DNA from: Streptomyces sp. DH37
GTDB lineage: Bacteria > Actinomycetota > Actinomycetes > Streptomycetales > Streptomycetaceae
Length of the DNA stretch: 64,000 nt
Assembly (NCBI RefSeq): GCF_029813835.1
Contig: NZ_JARVKV010000009.1
Coordinates: 95,685 to 159,684, forward strand
Reading direction: 5' to 3'
Position 1 is the stretch's first letter. Each line of letters starts with the position of its first letter. The position numbers and the translations under genes are program-made. The notes beneath the pieces are model-generated. The model saw nothing but the letters and a program-made list of their open reading frames with translations, made no database searches and was not told the origin of the DNA. This document shows, piece by piece, positions 45,693 through 54,665 of the stretch.

Positions 45693-46055
45693 ATGCCCGA
45701 GCCGAACCCGGCTCCGGACCGGCGCGGCGGCGCCCCGCGCCACCGGCGCCCCGCACCGCTGCTCTTCGAGCCGCCGGACGCCGCGGCGGATCCCGAGCAC
45801 TTCTTCGACCTGGAGTCCATCGAGGACCCGCGCGAGCTGCTGGGCCGCGCCACCGAGCTGGCGCTGGCCTTCCGGGCGGCGGCGGACCGGGCCATGGAGT
45901 TCCAGGCCGTGGCGGCGGCGCAGCTCGCCGACCCCAAGCGCTTCGACCGGCTCTCGGACGAGGCGATCGCCGAGCGGGCCGAGTGGACGGCCGACTACGC
46001 CCGCAAGATGATCGACTTCGGCCGCGGGCTGATGAGGGACCGCACCCCGGAGTGA
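45693..46055 (+). CDS. Small acidic hypothetical protein
   Basis: A 120-aa soluble protein with a Pro/Arg-rich N-terminus (about 1-28) and a helical remainder (FDLESIEDPRELLGRATELALAFRAAADRAMEF and YARKMIDFGRGLM). No domain is recognised. It lies 119 bases after the helicase on the same strand and may belong to the operon or be separate. The Shine-Dalgarno GGAGG is the left arm of the perfect palindrome GGAGGTACCTCC (45681-45692) directly before the ATG, which could hinder ribosome access. The short leader suggests its own promoter. Confidence 0.75.
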   Translation: MPEPNPAPDRRGGAPRHRRPAPLLFEPPDAAADPEHFFDLESIEDPRELLGRATELALAFRAAADRAMEFQAVAAAQLADPKRFDRLSDEAIAERAEWTADYARKMIDFGRGLMRDRTPE

Positions 46056-46250
46056 GCGCCGGGCCGCGGCCACCGGAGTACGGCGGCCGGGGTACGGCGG
46101 GCGGCCGGGGTGCGGCGGCCGGATCGTGATGACCGCGGCCACGGCCTCCGGCATATGCGAGGGGCGGAAGATACCGGATGCCGACGCCCCGTGTCCCGTT
46201 TTCCGGAATTTCCAGGGGCGGTACACAGGTCGCCGGTAGATGTAGGAGGC

Positions 46251-46874
46251 ATGAGCGATCCCGCCGCCTACGTGACCCCTGCCGGAGCCGACTGGCTCGC
46301 CTCCTCGAGCGCCTTCCCGCGCAGCGTCCACGCGCTGTGGGCGGTGCGTCCCGGCGCCCCGAGCACCCTGCCCTGCGGCACCGCCTTCGACGTGGTCAGC
46401 GTCGGCGCGCTGTTCGGGCGCCGGATGCTGGACCGGCTGTGGACCGCCGGACCGGGCACCGGCCCGGTGGCGCTCCACGCCGGCCGGATGCTCCTGTTCG
46501 CCGAACCCGGCACCGCCCAGCGGCTGCCGGCCCTGCTGCGCTGGCGGGAGTGGCGGGGCTCCTCCCCGGCGAGAGCGGACGGCGACGGCGCCGACGGCGG
46601 TGCGGAAACGATCCCCCCGCTGCTCTGCTACGGCCTCGGCGACGCCGTGACCGTCCCCCCGCCGGTGCCCGGCGAGGGCTGTCCGCCCACCACCCGCTGG
46701 CTGGTCGCCCCGGACGTCCGGAAGCCCTGGCTGCCGGGTACGGAGGCGCTGCTGTGGGCCTGCGTGCGGGCCGTGCGGGCGGGCGGCCCGGGGCGCGGGG
46801 GCGGGCGTGATCAATCGATTTCCGCTCCCTCGGACCAGGGTGCTAAGGTCTACCACGTCAGCAGGCGCCGCTAG
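46251..46874 (+). CDS. Primase/polymerase-like (prim-pol N-terminal) protein
   Basis: A 207-aa protein related to Streptomyces proteins annotated as bifunctional DNA primase/polymerase, which share the N-terminal prim-pol fold without clear catalytic Asp pairs. It starts MSDPAAYVTPAGADWLAS with an ideal TAGGAGG ribosome-binding site. The core runs to about residue 170 (TTRWLVAPDVRKPWLPG), followed by a poorly conserved tail. Its stop codon TAG (46872-46874) lies inside the tRNA-Lys gene, so the CDS and the tRNA overlap by ten bases. Replicative activity is doubtful. Confidence 0.78.
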   Translation: MSDPAAYVTPAGADWLASSSAFPRSVHALWAVRPGAPSTLPCGTAFDVVSVGALFGRRMLDRLWTAGPGTGPVALHAGRMLLFAEPGTAQRLPALLRWREWRGSSPARADGDGADGGAETIPPLLCYGLGDAVTVPPPVPGEGCPPTTRWLVAPDVRKPWLPGTEALLWACVRAVRAGGPGRGGGRDQSISAPSDQGAKVYHVSRRR

Positions 46875-46938
46875 CTCAGTTGGTTAGAGCAGCTGACTCT
46901 TAATCAGCGGGTCCGGGGTTCGAGTCCCTGGCGGCGCA
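46865..46938 (+). tRNA. tRNA-Lys (CTT anticodon), copy 1
   Basis: 74-nt cloverleaf. The acceptor GCGCCGC pairs with GCGGCGC, discriminator A. The anticodon stem CTGAC holds loop TCTTAAT with anticodon CTT. The T-arm has GGTTCGAGTCC. Its first ten bases overlap the end of the preceding CDS. A hairpin terminator follows. Confidence 0.97.
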
Positions 46939-46944
46939 CAGACA

Positions 46945-46978
46945 CCGGAGGGCCTCCGCGGAAGCGGAGGCCCTCCGG
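46945..46978. terminator. Terminator after tRNA-Lys copy 1
   Basis: A perfect 15-bp stem (46945-46959 with 46964-46978), GGAA loop, followed by CTTT. It also faces the convergent M6 protease stop. Confidence 0.85.
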
Positions 46979-47033
46979 CTTTCCCGCTCCGCGGGCCCCC
47001 GCGGCGTCCGTCCCGCGGGGGCCGCACCGTCGC

Positions 47034-48374
47034 TCACACCGCCCCCGGGCCCGTACCCGCGGCCGGCCCCAGCGCTCCCCGTACCTCGACCTCCACCTGC
47101 CAGCCCCGCTCGGTGCGGTCCCCGACCCTCACCCGCACGGTGCCCGTGCCCATGTCCACCTCCATGCTCTCCCCCGGCCCCAGCGGCGCGTCGGCCAGCG
47201 GCGGGTACACCGAGATGCGGCCGCACGCCCCGGTTCCGGGATGGCCGTCCACCACCTTGACCGGGCCGTGCGCCGAGGGGACGTCGTTGCGCACCCGGTA
47301 GGCCAGCACGCCGCTGGTGCAGGACGTGACGTCGTTGCCGCTGGGCTCCCGGGCCTCGATCGCCAGCGCCTCGCCGCGGCCCGTGCGGACCGTTATCAGC
47401 CGGGTGTCGGAGCCGCCGGGCAGCCCGCCGTCGCCGCCCGGGGCGCTGATCGCCCGCAGGACGTGCCGGCTGGTGCCGGGCTCGACGCGGCAGTCGATCT
47501 CGCCGCCGTCCAGCCAGCCCAGCTTCCACTTGTGCCAGCCGAAGGGCTCCGGGGACAGCCCGAACTGGCTGCCCATGATGTCCCAGTCGCCGACGTGGGT
47601 GTCCCAGTCCCCGGCGTCGTCCTCGGGCTGGTGGTAGAGGTCGGGCAGGTCGAAGATGTGCAGGGTCTCGTGGGCGAGGACGTTGCGGTCCGGCGGGTGC
47701 TTCTCGAAGACCGTCACGACGCGGCGCAGTTCGGTGCCGTCCACGGTGATCGGCTGGTCGAGGTTGACGACCTTGGTGGCGTCGGAGTTCACGCCGGGCG
47801 CGTCGGGGTCGGCGACGAGGTAGACGATGTCGTAGTCGCCGAAGTCCACGTGGGGGTCCACCGCGGTGACGGCGTCGTGGAGGTAGGCGCCGCGCAGGTC
47901 CGGCTCCCAGTCGCGCTGTATCCCGTAGGCCCGGGAGTCGGCCGCCATCTCGAACCAGCGGGGCGTCGCGTGCGGGCGCAGCGTGAAGGCGCCGTAGGAG
48001 GCGCGCTCGAAGAAGTCCGAGGTCTCCGGGAAGTAGTCGGCGGCGAGCCGGCGGGGGGTGACGGCAGGCCGGGCGTCCGGGAAGGACAGGAAGACCATCA
48101 GCGCGTCGAGCTCCCCCCGGGGCCGGGGGTAGGCCGGGTGCCAGGTGTCCAGGCCCTCGGAGTGGTGGAGGGCGGTGCGCTCCAGGGCGCAGGAGTCGGC
48201 GGTCGCCGCGACGGCGACCGGCCCGGTGACCAGGCTCGTGCCGATCAGCGCGGAGAACGCCGTGAGCACCGATCCGGTCCTGCGGGACCGGGGGCCCAGC
48301 CAGGAGCCGCCCGGCCGGGGCACGGGCGCGCTCCGTCCCCCGCCGGTCCACTCGGCCCTGCGCATACGCCGCAC
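47034..48374 (-). CDS. Secreted M6-family metalloprotease
   Basis: Predicted secreted zinc protease (immune-inhibitor-A-like). In the 446-aa protein, a signal region with basic start and hydrophobic core (SVLTAFSALIGTSLVTGPVAV) ends near residue 60. The peptidase domain follows with zinc motif HETLHIFDLPD (HExxH plus downstream Asp, typical of M6) and the Met-turn-like WDIMGSQFG. The C-terminal 150 residues form a beta-rich domain. The GTG at 48374 has GGGAGG five bases upstream, better placed than the in-frame ATG at 48365. It is convergent with tRNA-Lys. Confidence 0.87.
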   Translation of the reverse strand: MRRMRRAEWTGGGRSAPVPRPGGSWLGPRSRRTGSVLTAFSALIGTSLVTGPVAVAATADSCALERTALHHSEGLDTWHPAYPRPRGELDALMVFLSFPDARPAVTPRRLAADYFPETSDFFERASYGAFTLRPHATPRWFEMAADSRAYGIQRDWEPDLRGAYLHDAVTAVDPHVDFGDYDIVYLVADPDAPGVNSDATKVVNLDQPITVDGTELRRVVTVFEKHPPDRNVLAHETLHIFDLPDLYHQPEDDAGDWDTHVGDWDIMGSQFGLSPEPFGWHKWKLGWLDGGEIDCRVEPGTSRHVLRAISAPGGDGGLPGGSDTRLITVRTGRGEALAIEAREPSGNDVTSCTSGVLAYRVRNDVPSAHGPVKVVDGHPGTGACGRISVYPPLADAPLGPGESMEVDMGTGTVRVRVGDRTERGWQVEVEVRGALGPAAGTGPGAV

Positions 48375-48643
48375 ATCGTCCTCCCGCGGTGGTGTCGGGG
48401 CACGGCGCCCCGAGGAGGGGCACGGCACCCACTGTGTGCCTTCCGTTGGCCGCGTGCCCCGTTCCGCTAAGCCGTACGAGTGAGACCCCACAGGATCACC
48501 GTGCGTAACAACCGGTCATCATCGGTCGTCAGCGTGAAGTTGCCGCGCAGGAACGATCAGCCGCTCGAAAATGCATCCGCAGAGTCCGTCGCACGGATCC
48601 GGAACACTCCGCGCGACACTGGCTCGGTCGCCCGATAAGCCTC

Positions 48644-48649
48644 TATGAT
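48644..48649 (+). promoter_or_regulatory. -10-like element before the GGDEF-EAL gene
   Basis: TATGAT, matching the vegetative -10 consensus at five of six positions, lies 91 nt before the GTG. The 17-nt-spaced -35 (GCTCG region) is weak. The rest of the 365-bp gap (48375-48739) holds no gene. Confidence 0.4.
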
Positions 48650-48739
48650 CGGCACATTTCCAGGGCGGACACCCCACGACGGCCACCGGCCCGCCGCCCG
48701 GGCCACCTACACGAGACGAGTCCCCTGCGGGAGCGACCG

Positions 48740-50575
48740 GTGAATGGACCACTCGACGGACCGGGCAGGAAACCGGGTGACAGTCCGGGCACGACGACAC
48801 CCGCCGTGACCGAGGGTAATCATCCTGCGGATCCCCGGACCTCCACCCCTCCCGCCCCTCCCCCCGGCGGCTCCCTCGATCCGGCGGCCTACCGCACCGC
48901 CTTCGAGGCCGCCGAGCTCGCGATGGCGGTGATCGACGGCGAGGGGCGCGTCCTGGCCGCCAACCACGCGCTCGGCCAGCTGCTGGGCGCCCCCGCCGAC
49001 GAACTCGCCGGCACGCCCGTCGCCTCCCTGGCCGGGCTCGGCATCGAGGACCGGGCCCGCGACGACTGCCAGGCCGTCCTGGAGGGGCGCAGCACCCTGA
49101 TGAGCTGCACCCGCCGCCTCAAGCACGGGGACGGCCGCTCCGTGTGGGCCAGGGTGACCGTGGTGCCCACCGGCGGGCCGGCCGAGCGGTCGGGACGGCA
49201 CCGCGGCGCCGCCCTGCTGTCCGTCGCCGACATCAGCGAGCGGCGCGACCTCCAGGAGCGGCTGCGGCACCTGCAGATGCACGACCCGGTCACCCGGCTG
49301 CCCAACCGCTCCCTGTTCTTCGAGCGGCTGTCCGCCGCGCTCGCCGAGTCCACCACCGGCCGGATCGGGCTGTGCTACCTGGACCTGGACGGCTTCAAGG
49401 CCGTCAACGACACGCTCGGCCACCGGGTGGGCGACCGGCTCCTGGACGCGGTCGCCCGTCGGCTGCGCCGGTGCGCCGAGCCGGGCGGGCACCTGGTGGC
49501 CCGGCTGGGCGGCGACGAGTTCGCCCTGCTCGCCGAGGCCTCCACCGGCACGCAGCCGCTGACCGAGCTGGCCGAGGAGGTGCTCGCCGCCCTCCAGCAG
49601 CCGTTCGACCTGGCCGGGCAGCGGCTGGCGGTCTCCGCGAGCATCGGGGTGGTGGAGCGGCCCGCCGCCGGGACCACCGCCACGGAGCTGATGCAGGCCG
49701 CGGACACCACGCTCTACTGGGCCAAGGCCGACGGCAAGGCCCGCTGGACGCTCTTCGACCCCGAGCGCAACGCCAGCCGCATGACCCGCCAGGCGCTGTC
49801 CAGCACGCTGCGCCCGGCGCTGGAGCGCGGCGAGTTCGCGCTGGAGTACCAGCCGATCGTCTCCCTCCACGACGAGACGCTCACCGGGGTGGAGGCGCTG
49901 GTGCGCTGGCGCCACCCGCGGTTCGGCACGCTCGGCCCGAACCGGTTCATCGGGCTGGCCGAGGAGAACGGCGCCATCGTGCCGCTGGGCCGCTGGATCC
50001 TGGGCGAATCGTGCCGCCAGGCCCGCCGCTGGCAGCTGGAGCAGCCCGACCGGCCGCTGTACGTCAGCGTCAACGTGGCCGTACGGCAGGTGTGGGACTC
50101 CGACCTGGTGGCCGACGTCGCCGCGATCCTGCGGGAGACGGGGCTGCCGCCGGGGCTGCTCCAGCTGGAGCTGACCGAGTCGGCGGTGATGGGGTCGGCG
50201 GGCCGGCCGCTGAAGGCGCTCCAGGCGCTGTCCGACATGGGCGTGCGCATCGCGATCGACGACTTCGGCACCGGCTACTCCAACCTCGCCTACCTCAGCA
50301 GGCTCCCGGTGCGCGGCCTGAAGCTGGACGGCACGTTCGTCCGCGGGTTCCGCACCGCCCGCCACCTCAACCCGGCCGACGAGACGATCGTCACCTCACT
50401 GGTCCAGCTCGCCCACAACCTCGGTCTGACGGTCACCGCCGAGTGCGTCGAGGGCCCGGCCCAGGCCGACCGGCTGCGGCGGATCGGCTGCGACACCGGC
50501 CAGGGCTGGCACTACTCCAAGCCGGTGTCGCCGGACCGCATCAGTCAGCTGCTGGTGGCGGACGGCAGACCGTAG
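48740..50575 (+). CDS. PAS-GGDEF-EAL cyclic di-GMP protein
   Basis: Cytoplasmic bifunctional c-di-GMP enzyme. In the 611-aa protein, a PAS domain (about 50-170, with SVADISERRDLQE) is followed by a diguanylate-cyclase domain with the intact active site GGDEF at 257-261 and a phosphodiesterase domain with EAL at 385-387 and DDFGTGYSNL near 513. Both halves look catalytically competent, so net activity cannot be predicted. The GTG has CGGGAG upstream. In Streptomyces c-di-GMP controls development through BldD. Its last 31 bases overlap the convergent oxidoreductase gene. Confidence 0.93.
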   Translation: MNGPLDGPGRKPGDSPGTTTPAVTEGNHPADPRTSTPPAPPPGGSLDPAAYRTAFEAAELAMAVIDGEGRVLAANHALGQLLGAPADELAGTPVASLAGLGIEDRARDDCQAVLEGRSTLMSCTRRLKHGDGRSVWARVTVVPTGGPAERSGRHRGAALLSVADISERRDLQERLRHLQMHDPVTRLPNRSLFFERLSAALAESTTGRIGLCYLDLDGFKAVNDTLGHRVGDRLLDAVARRLRRCAEPGGHLVARLGGDEFALLAEASTGTQPLTELAEEVLAALQQPFDLAGQRLAVSASIGVVERPAAGTTATELMQAADTTLYWAKADGKARWTLFDPERNASRMTRQALSSTLRPALERGEFALEYQPIVSLHDETLTGVEALVRWRHPRFGTLGPNRFIGLAEENGAIVPLGRWILGESCRQARRWQLEQPDRPLYVSVNVAVRQVWDSDLVADVAAILRETGLPPGLLQLELTESAVMGSAGRPLKALQALSDMGVRIAIDDFGTGYSNLAYLSRLPVRGLKLDGTFVRGFRTARHLNPADETIVTSLVQLAHNLGLTVTAECVEGPAQADRLRRIGCDTGQGWHYSKPVSPDRISQLLVADGRP

Positions 50576-51687
50576 GCGTCGGCGATCAGCCCGTAGCTGC
50601 GCAGCCGCGCGTCCGCCCCGTGCGACTGCGAGGTGATCATCAGCTCGTCGGCGCCGGTGCGCTTGGCCAGCGCGTCGAGGCCGTCGCGGACCCGCTCGGG
50701 CGTGCCGTGCACCACGTTGGCCAGCCAGCCGTGCACGAAGTCGCGCTCGGCCTCGCCCATGCCCCGCTCGTACTCCTCGGCCTCCTCGGGCGTGGGCACC
50801 AGGCCGGGGCGCCCGGTGCGCAGCCGCAGCATCGCCAGCGCGCCGGTCATCACCTGGCGGCGCGCCTCCCGCTCCTCGTCCGCCGCCAGGGCCGAGACGC
50901 CGATCAGGGCGTACGGCTCGTCCAGCACGTCCGAGGGGCGGAACGAGGAGCGGTACAGCTCCAGGGCCGGGACGGTGTTGGCGGCCGAGAAGTGGTGGGC
51001 GAAGGCGAAGGGCAGGCCGAGGCTCCCGGCGAGCTGCGCGCTGAAGCCGGAGGAGCCCAGCAGCCACACCGGCGGCCGGTTCGCCGACTGCACCCCGCCG
51101 GGCACGCTGCCCTGGACGGGGCCGGGGACGGCGTGGATGCGGGCGTAGGGGTGGCCGTCGGGGAAGTCGTCGTCGAGGAAGCGGATCAGCTCGGCGAGCT
51201 GGCGCGGGAACTCGTCGGCCACCTCGTGCGGGCGGTCGGTGCGGCGCAGCGCGGCGGCCGTCGCCCCGTCGGTGCCGGGGGCGCGGCCCAGGCCCAGGTC
51301 GACGCGGCCGGGCGCGAGCGCCTCCAGGGTGCCGAACTGCTCGGCGATCACCAGGGGCGCGTGGTTGGGCAGCATCACGCCGCCCGAGCCGAGGCGGATG
51401 GCCGTGGTGTGCGCGGCGAGGTGGGCGAGGATGACGGCGGGCGAGGAACTGGCGACGCCGGGCATGGAGTGGTGCTCGGCCACCCACAGGCGGTGGTAGC
51501 CCCGGCCCTCGGCCAGCTTCGCGATCTCCACGGAGGTGCGCAGGGCGTCGGTGGCGGTACGGCCGGCGCCGACGGTGGCGAGATCGAGCACGGACAGCGG
51601 GACGGGGGCGGCGCCGAGGGCCGTGCCCCGTACCGGGTCGCCGCCCGGTCCGTCGTTCCTCGCGTCTGCGTCCTTCACCGGATCCAT
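50545..51687 (-). CDS. Luciferase-like (LLM class) flavin-dependent oxidoreductase
   Basis: F420/FMN-dependent oxidoreductase of the bacterial luciferase-like family (MsnO8-type annotation), substrate unknown. The 380-aa TIM barrel has the typical motifs SVLDLATVG near 33, WVAEHHSMPG near 68, SGGVMLPNHAPL near 101 and GRVDLGLGRAPGTDG near 126. An N-terminal 28-residue Gly/Asp-rich extension precedes the fold; a later start at VPLSVLD is possible. GAGGAGG lies upstream of the ATG. The gene overlaps the end of the convergent GGDEF-EAL gene by 31 bases. Confidence 0.9.
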   Translation of the reverse strand: MDPVKDADARNDGPGGDPVRGTALGAAPVPLSVLDLATVGAGRTATDALRTSVEIAKLAEGRGYHRLWVAEHHSMPGVASSSPAVILAHLAAHTTAIRLGSGGVMLPNHAPLVIAEQFGTLEALAPGRVDLGLGRAPGTDGATAAALRRTDRPHEVADEFPRQLAELIRFLDDDFPDGHPYARIHAVPGPVQGSVPGGVQSANRPPVWLLGSSGFSAQLAGSLGLPFAFAHHFSAANTVPALELYRSSFRPSDVLDEPYALIGVSALAADEEREARRQVMTGALAMLRLRTGRPGLVPTPEEAEEYERGMGEAERDFVHGWLANVVHGTPERVRDGLDALAKRTGADELMITSQSHGADARLRSYGLIADAYGLPSATSS

Positions 51688-51811
51688 CGCGGGCCGCCTC
51701 CTCGGGGTGCGTGTGCCGCGGAACGTCCGCGACGGAAGAGGACAGCTCGTCCGGCCGGTCCGTTATTCCCGCGGGAGCGGCGGCCCCCCGAGCGCCCGGC
51801 CGTCGGCCGGC

Positions 51812-52186
51812 GTCACCGTTGGTCAGCAGGCTGTTGCGCTCGTGGAACAGCGCCAGGTCCACCACGGTCGGCCCGCCCCGGTGCCAGGCCTCCGCCTCGT
51901 AGCCGTAGGAGGAGGTGCCGAGCTGGACGTCGGTGAAGGCGAAGTGGCACAGGTCTCCGGGGATGGGCGTGACGGTGGGGTTCTCCAGGGGCGGCTCGGC
52001 CGGGGCGAACGCCGGCACGAGCGTGTGGACCTCGTTGCGCGCGTACTTGGCGTGGTGGACGTCGCCGCTCTGCGGAAGCGCGTTCCACACCGCCTCGCAG
52101 GTGATGGGCGCGCGGTCGTCGAGCAGTTTCGCCGTACAGCTCACGCCCCGCTTTTCGAGTGACACGTCGATGAAACGGCCTGCCAT
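51812..52186 (-). pseudogene. C-terminally truncated DUF3830 protein
   Basis: The N-terminal 125 residues match the DUF3830 family strongly (MAGRFIDVSLEKRGVSC, NPTVTPIPGDLC, LGTSSYGYEAEAW, FHERNSLLTNGD). After NGD the expected remaining 40 residues are missing. The frame instead runs on with Arg/Pro/Ala-rich sequence, has no stop of its own and enters the oxidoreductase gene in another frame. I therefore mark it as a 3'-deleted remnant. DUF3830 proteins have a cyclophilin-like fold of unknown function. It lies next to the ehu operon. Confidence 0.6.
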
Positions 52187-52329
52187 TTCGGTTCCTGTCC
52201 GTCGATTTCCCTGTCAATACCGACGCAGCGGTCAACCCCGCGACCGGTGCGGTGGTCGCCCCGCAACGGCGACATCAAGGGCCGGAAACGGCCGGCATAT
52301 TTTCAGAGGATTCGGGTAGTGGCGCGCCC

Positions 52330-53280
52330 ATGGCTCCACCACAAAGGAACGAGACAGGAAAAACAGGCATCGGCGAAAGCCTGGGCTCCCGGGCGAGAAC
52401 CAGAGGGGGGATAAGCCGGCGTTCGCTGCTCGCGGGCCTGGGCGCGCTGGGCGCGGCGGGCACGGTCGGGGTGGCCGGATGCAGCCGGGTGGCCGAGACC
52501 GGCGAGGGGAGCGAGAGCCTGCTGGAGCGGCTGCGGGCGCAGGGCACGGCACGCGTGGGGATCGCCGGCGAGGTCCCCTACGGGTACATCGACAGGAACG
52601 GCGAGCTGACCGGTGAGGCTCCGGAAATCGCGAAGGTCATCTTCAAGCGGCTGGGGGTGGAGAACGTCGTCCCGGTGCCGACCGAGTTCGGATCGCTGAT
52701 TCCGGGACTGCGCTCGCAGCAGTTCGATGTGGTCTCCGCGGGCATGTACATCACTCCGCAGCGCTGCGAGCGGGTGATCTTCTCCGATCCCGAGTACGTC
52801 ATGCTCGACGCCTTCATCGTCCGCAAGGGCAATCCGAAAGGACTGAACAACTACCGGGACATCGTGGAGAAGGGCGCCCGGATGGCCAGCGGCACCGCGT
52901 ACGCCGAGATCGACTACGCGGTCGCGGCCGGGGTGCCGCGCGACGACATCCTCGTCCTGCCCGACCAGGTCGCCGGACTGGCCGCCGTCGAGCAGGGCCG
53001 GGTGGACGTGTTCGCCGGGACCTCGCTGACCGTCCGCCAGGTGGTCCGGGGCAGCGCGCGGGCCGAGGCGACCGAGCCCTTCCAGCCGGTCGTGGACGGC
53101 GAGCCGGCGATCGGCGCGGGCGGCTTCGCCTTCCGGCCGACCTCGACGGACCTGCGGGACGCCTTCAACCGGGAACTGCGCAAGCTCAAGAGGAGCGGTG
53201 AGCTGCTGGAGATCGTCAAGCCCTTCGGTTTCACCGAGGACGAGATGACCGACCTGACCGCGAAGGAGCTGTGCTCGTGA
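52330..53280 (+). CDS. ehuB: EhuB, ectoine/hydroxyectoine-binding lipoprotein
   Basis: Solute-binding component of the ectoine/hydroxyectoine ABC importer. In the 316-aa protein, the N-terminus combines a Tat-like motif (ISRRSLLAGLG) with a lipobox (VAGC), so it is a probable Tat lipoprotein. The binding domain (about 70-310) is of SBP family 3 (RVGIAGEVPYGYID, PEYVMLDAFIV). The ATG at 52330 starts just before the charged n-region; the ribosome-binding site is weak. It is first of four overlapping genes. Ectoines serve as osmoprotectants or carbon/nitrogen sources. Confidence 0.9.
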   Translation: MAPPQRNETGKTGIGESLGSRARTRGGISRRSLLAGLGALGAAGTVGVAGCSRVAETGEGSESLLERLRAQGTARVGIAGEVPYGYIDRNGELTGEAPEIAKVIFKRLGVENVVPVPTEFGSLIPGLRSQQFDVVSAGMYITPQRCERVIFSDPEYVMLDAFIVRKGNPKGLNNYRDIVEKGARMASGTAYAEIDYAVAAGVPRDDILVLPDQVAGLAAVEQGRVDVFAGTSLTVRQVVRGSARAEATEPFQPVVDGEPAIGAGGFAFRPTSTDLRDAFNRELRKLKRSGELLEIVKPFGFTEDEMTDLTAKELCS

Positions 53281-54029
53281 CCTGGGCCCTGTGGGAGTCC
53301 TACATGCTGCCCGGCATCTGGATCACCATCCAGGTGACGGTGTACAGCGCCGCGCTGGCGGCGGCCGTCTCCTTCGTCGTCGGCGTCCTGCGGACCTCGC
53401 CGCTGTGGATCGTGCGCTTCCTCTCCGGCGCCTACTTCGAGGTCTTCCGCGGCGCCTCGGCGCTGGTGTTCATGTTCTGGCTGTTCTTCGCGCTGCCGAT
53501 CGCCTTCGGCTGGCAGCTCGTCCCGATGTGGGCGGGCGTCCTGGCGCTGGGCCTGACCTACGGGGCGTACGGCTCGGAGGTCGTGCGCGGCGCGCTGGCC
53601 GCGGTCTCCCCCGCCCAGCGCGAGGCCGGCATCGCCCTGAGCTTCACCCGCTGGCAGCGGCTGCGGCGCATCGAACTGCCGCAGGCCTGGCCGGAGATGG
53701 TCCCGCCGTTCAACAACCTCTCCATCGAGCTGCTCAAGGGCACCGCCCTGGTCTCGGTCATCAGCGTCGCCGACATGACCTTCGCGGCCAACCTCATCCG
53801 CTTCACCACCAACGAGAGCGCCCCGATCTACACGATCCTGCTGCTGATGTACTTCGTGCTCGCCTTCGTCATCACCCGCCTCATGCGGCTGGTCGAGCGC
53901 AGGGCCAAGGCCGGGATCGGGCAGGCGCAGCCGCCCCGCGGCGGCATGCTCGGCGGCCTGGCGCTGCGCCGCAGATCGACGACCGCCGACCCCGTCACCG
54001 GGGCCGCCGCCACGGGGGGCAAGCAGTGA
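53277..54029 (+). CDS. ehuC: EhuC, ectoine ABC transporter permease
   Basis: First permease of the importer, of the HisMQ polar-amino-acid type. The 250-aa protein has about five membrane helices and the EAA loop SPAQREAGIALSFTRWQRLR near 105. The GTG at 53277 overlaps the ehuB stop (GTGA) and sits eight bases after AAGGAG; an alternative GTG at 53271 is too close to that site. The C-terminal 35 residues are a cytoplasmic Arg/Gly-rich tail. It is coupled to ehuD by another GTGA. Confidence 0.92.
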   Translation: MTWALWESYMLPGIWITIQVTVYSAALAAAVSFVVGVLRTSPLWIVRFLSGAYFEVFRGASALVFMFWLFFALPIAFGWQLVPMWAGVLALGLTYGAYGSEVVRGALAAVSPAQREAGIALSFTRWQRLRRIELPQAWPEMVPPFNNLSIELLKGTALVSVISVADMTFAANLIRFTTNESAPIYTILLLMYFVLAFVITRLMRLVERRAKAGIGQAQPPRGGMLGGLALRRRSTTADPVTGAAATGGKQ

Positions 54030-54665
54030 ACTGGGACTGGAACGTCGTCGAGGACTTCATGCCGCGCTTCTGGGACGGGGTGCTCGTCACCCTCCAGGCG
54101 CTGGTGCTCGGCACCCTGCTGGCCTTCTCCCTCGGTCTGGTGTGGGCCATCGCGCAGCGCTCCTCGCGGGCGTGGATCCGGGTGCCGGTGACCGCGGTCA
54201 CCGAGTTCGTCCGCAACACCCCGCTGCTGGTGCAGCTGTTCTTCCTCTTCTACGTGGTCCCCGAGTGGGGGCCGGCCATGACCCCGCTGATGACGGGCGT
54301 GATCGGCCTGGGACTGCACTACTCGACGTACACCGCCGAGGTCTACCGGGCCGGCATCGACGGTGTGCCCAAGGGCCAGTGGGAGGCCGCCACCGCGCTC
54401 AGCCTGCCGCCGGTGCGCACCTGGACGGCCGTGATCCTGCCGCAGGCGATCCGCCGCGTGGTGCCCGCGCTGGGCAACTACGTCATCGCCATGCTGAAGG
54501 ACTCGCCACTGATCGCGATCATCGGCGCCTTCGAGATGCTCGGCGAGGCGCGCGCCTACGGATCCGAGACCTTCCGGTTCCTGGAGCCGATCACCGTCGT
54601 CGGCATCGCCTTCATTGTCATCGCCTACCCGGCTTCCCTTCTCATCCGAGCCCTGGAGCGTCGTC

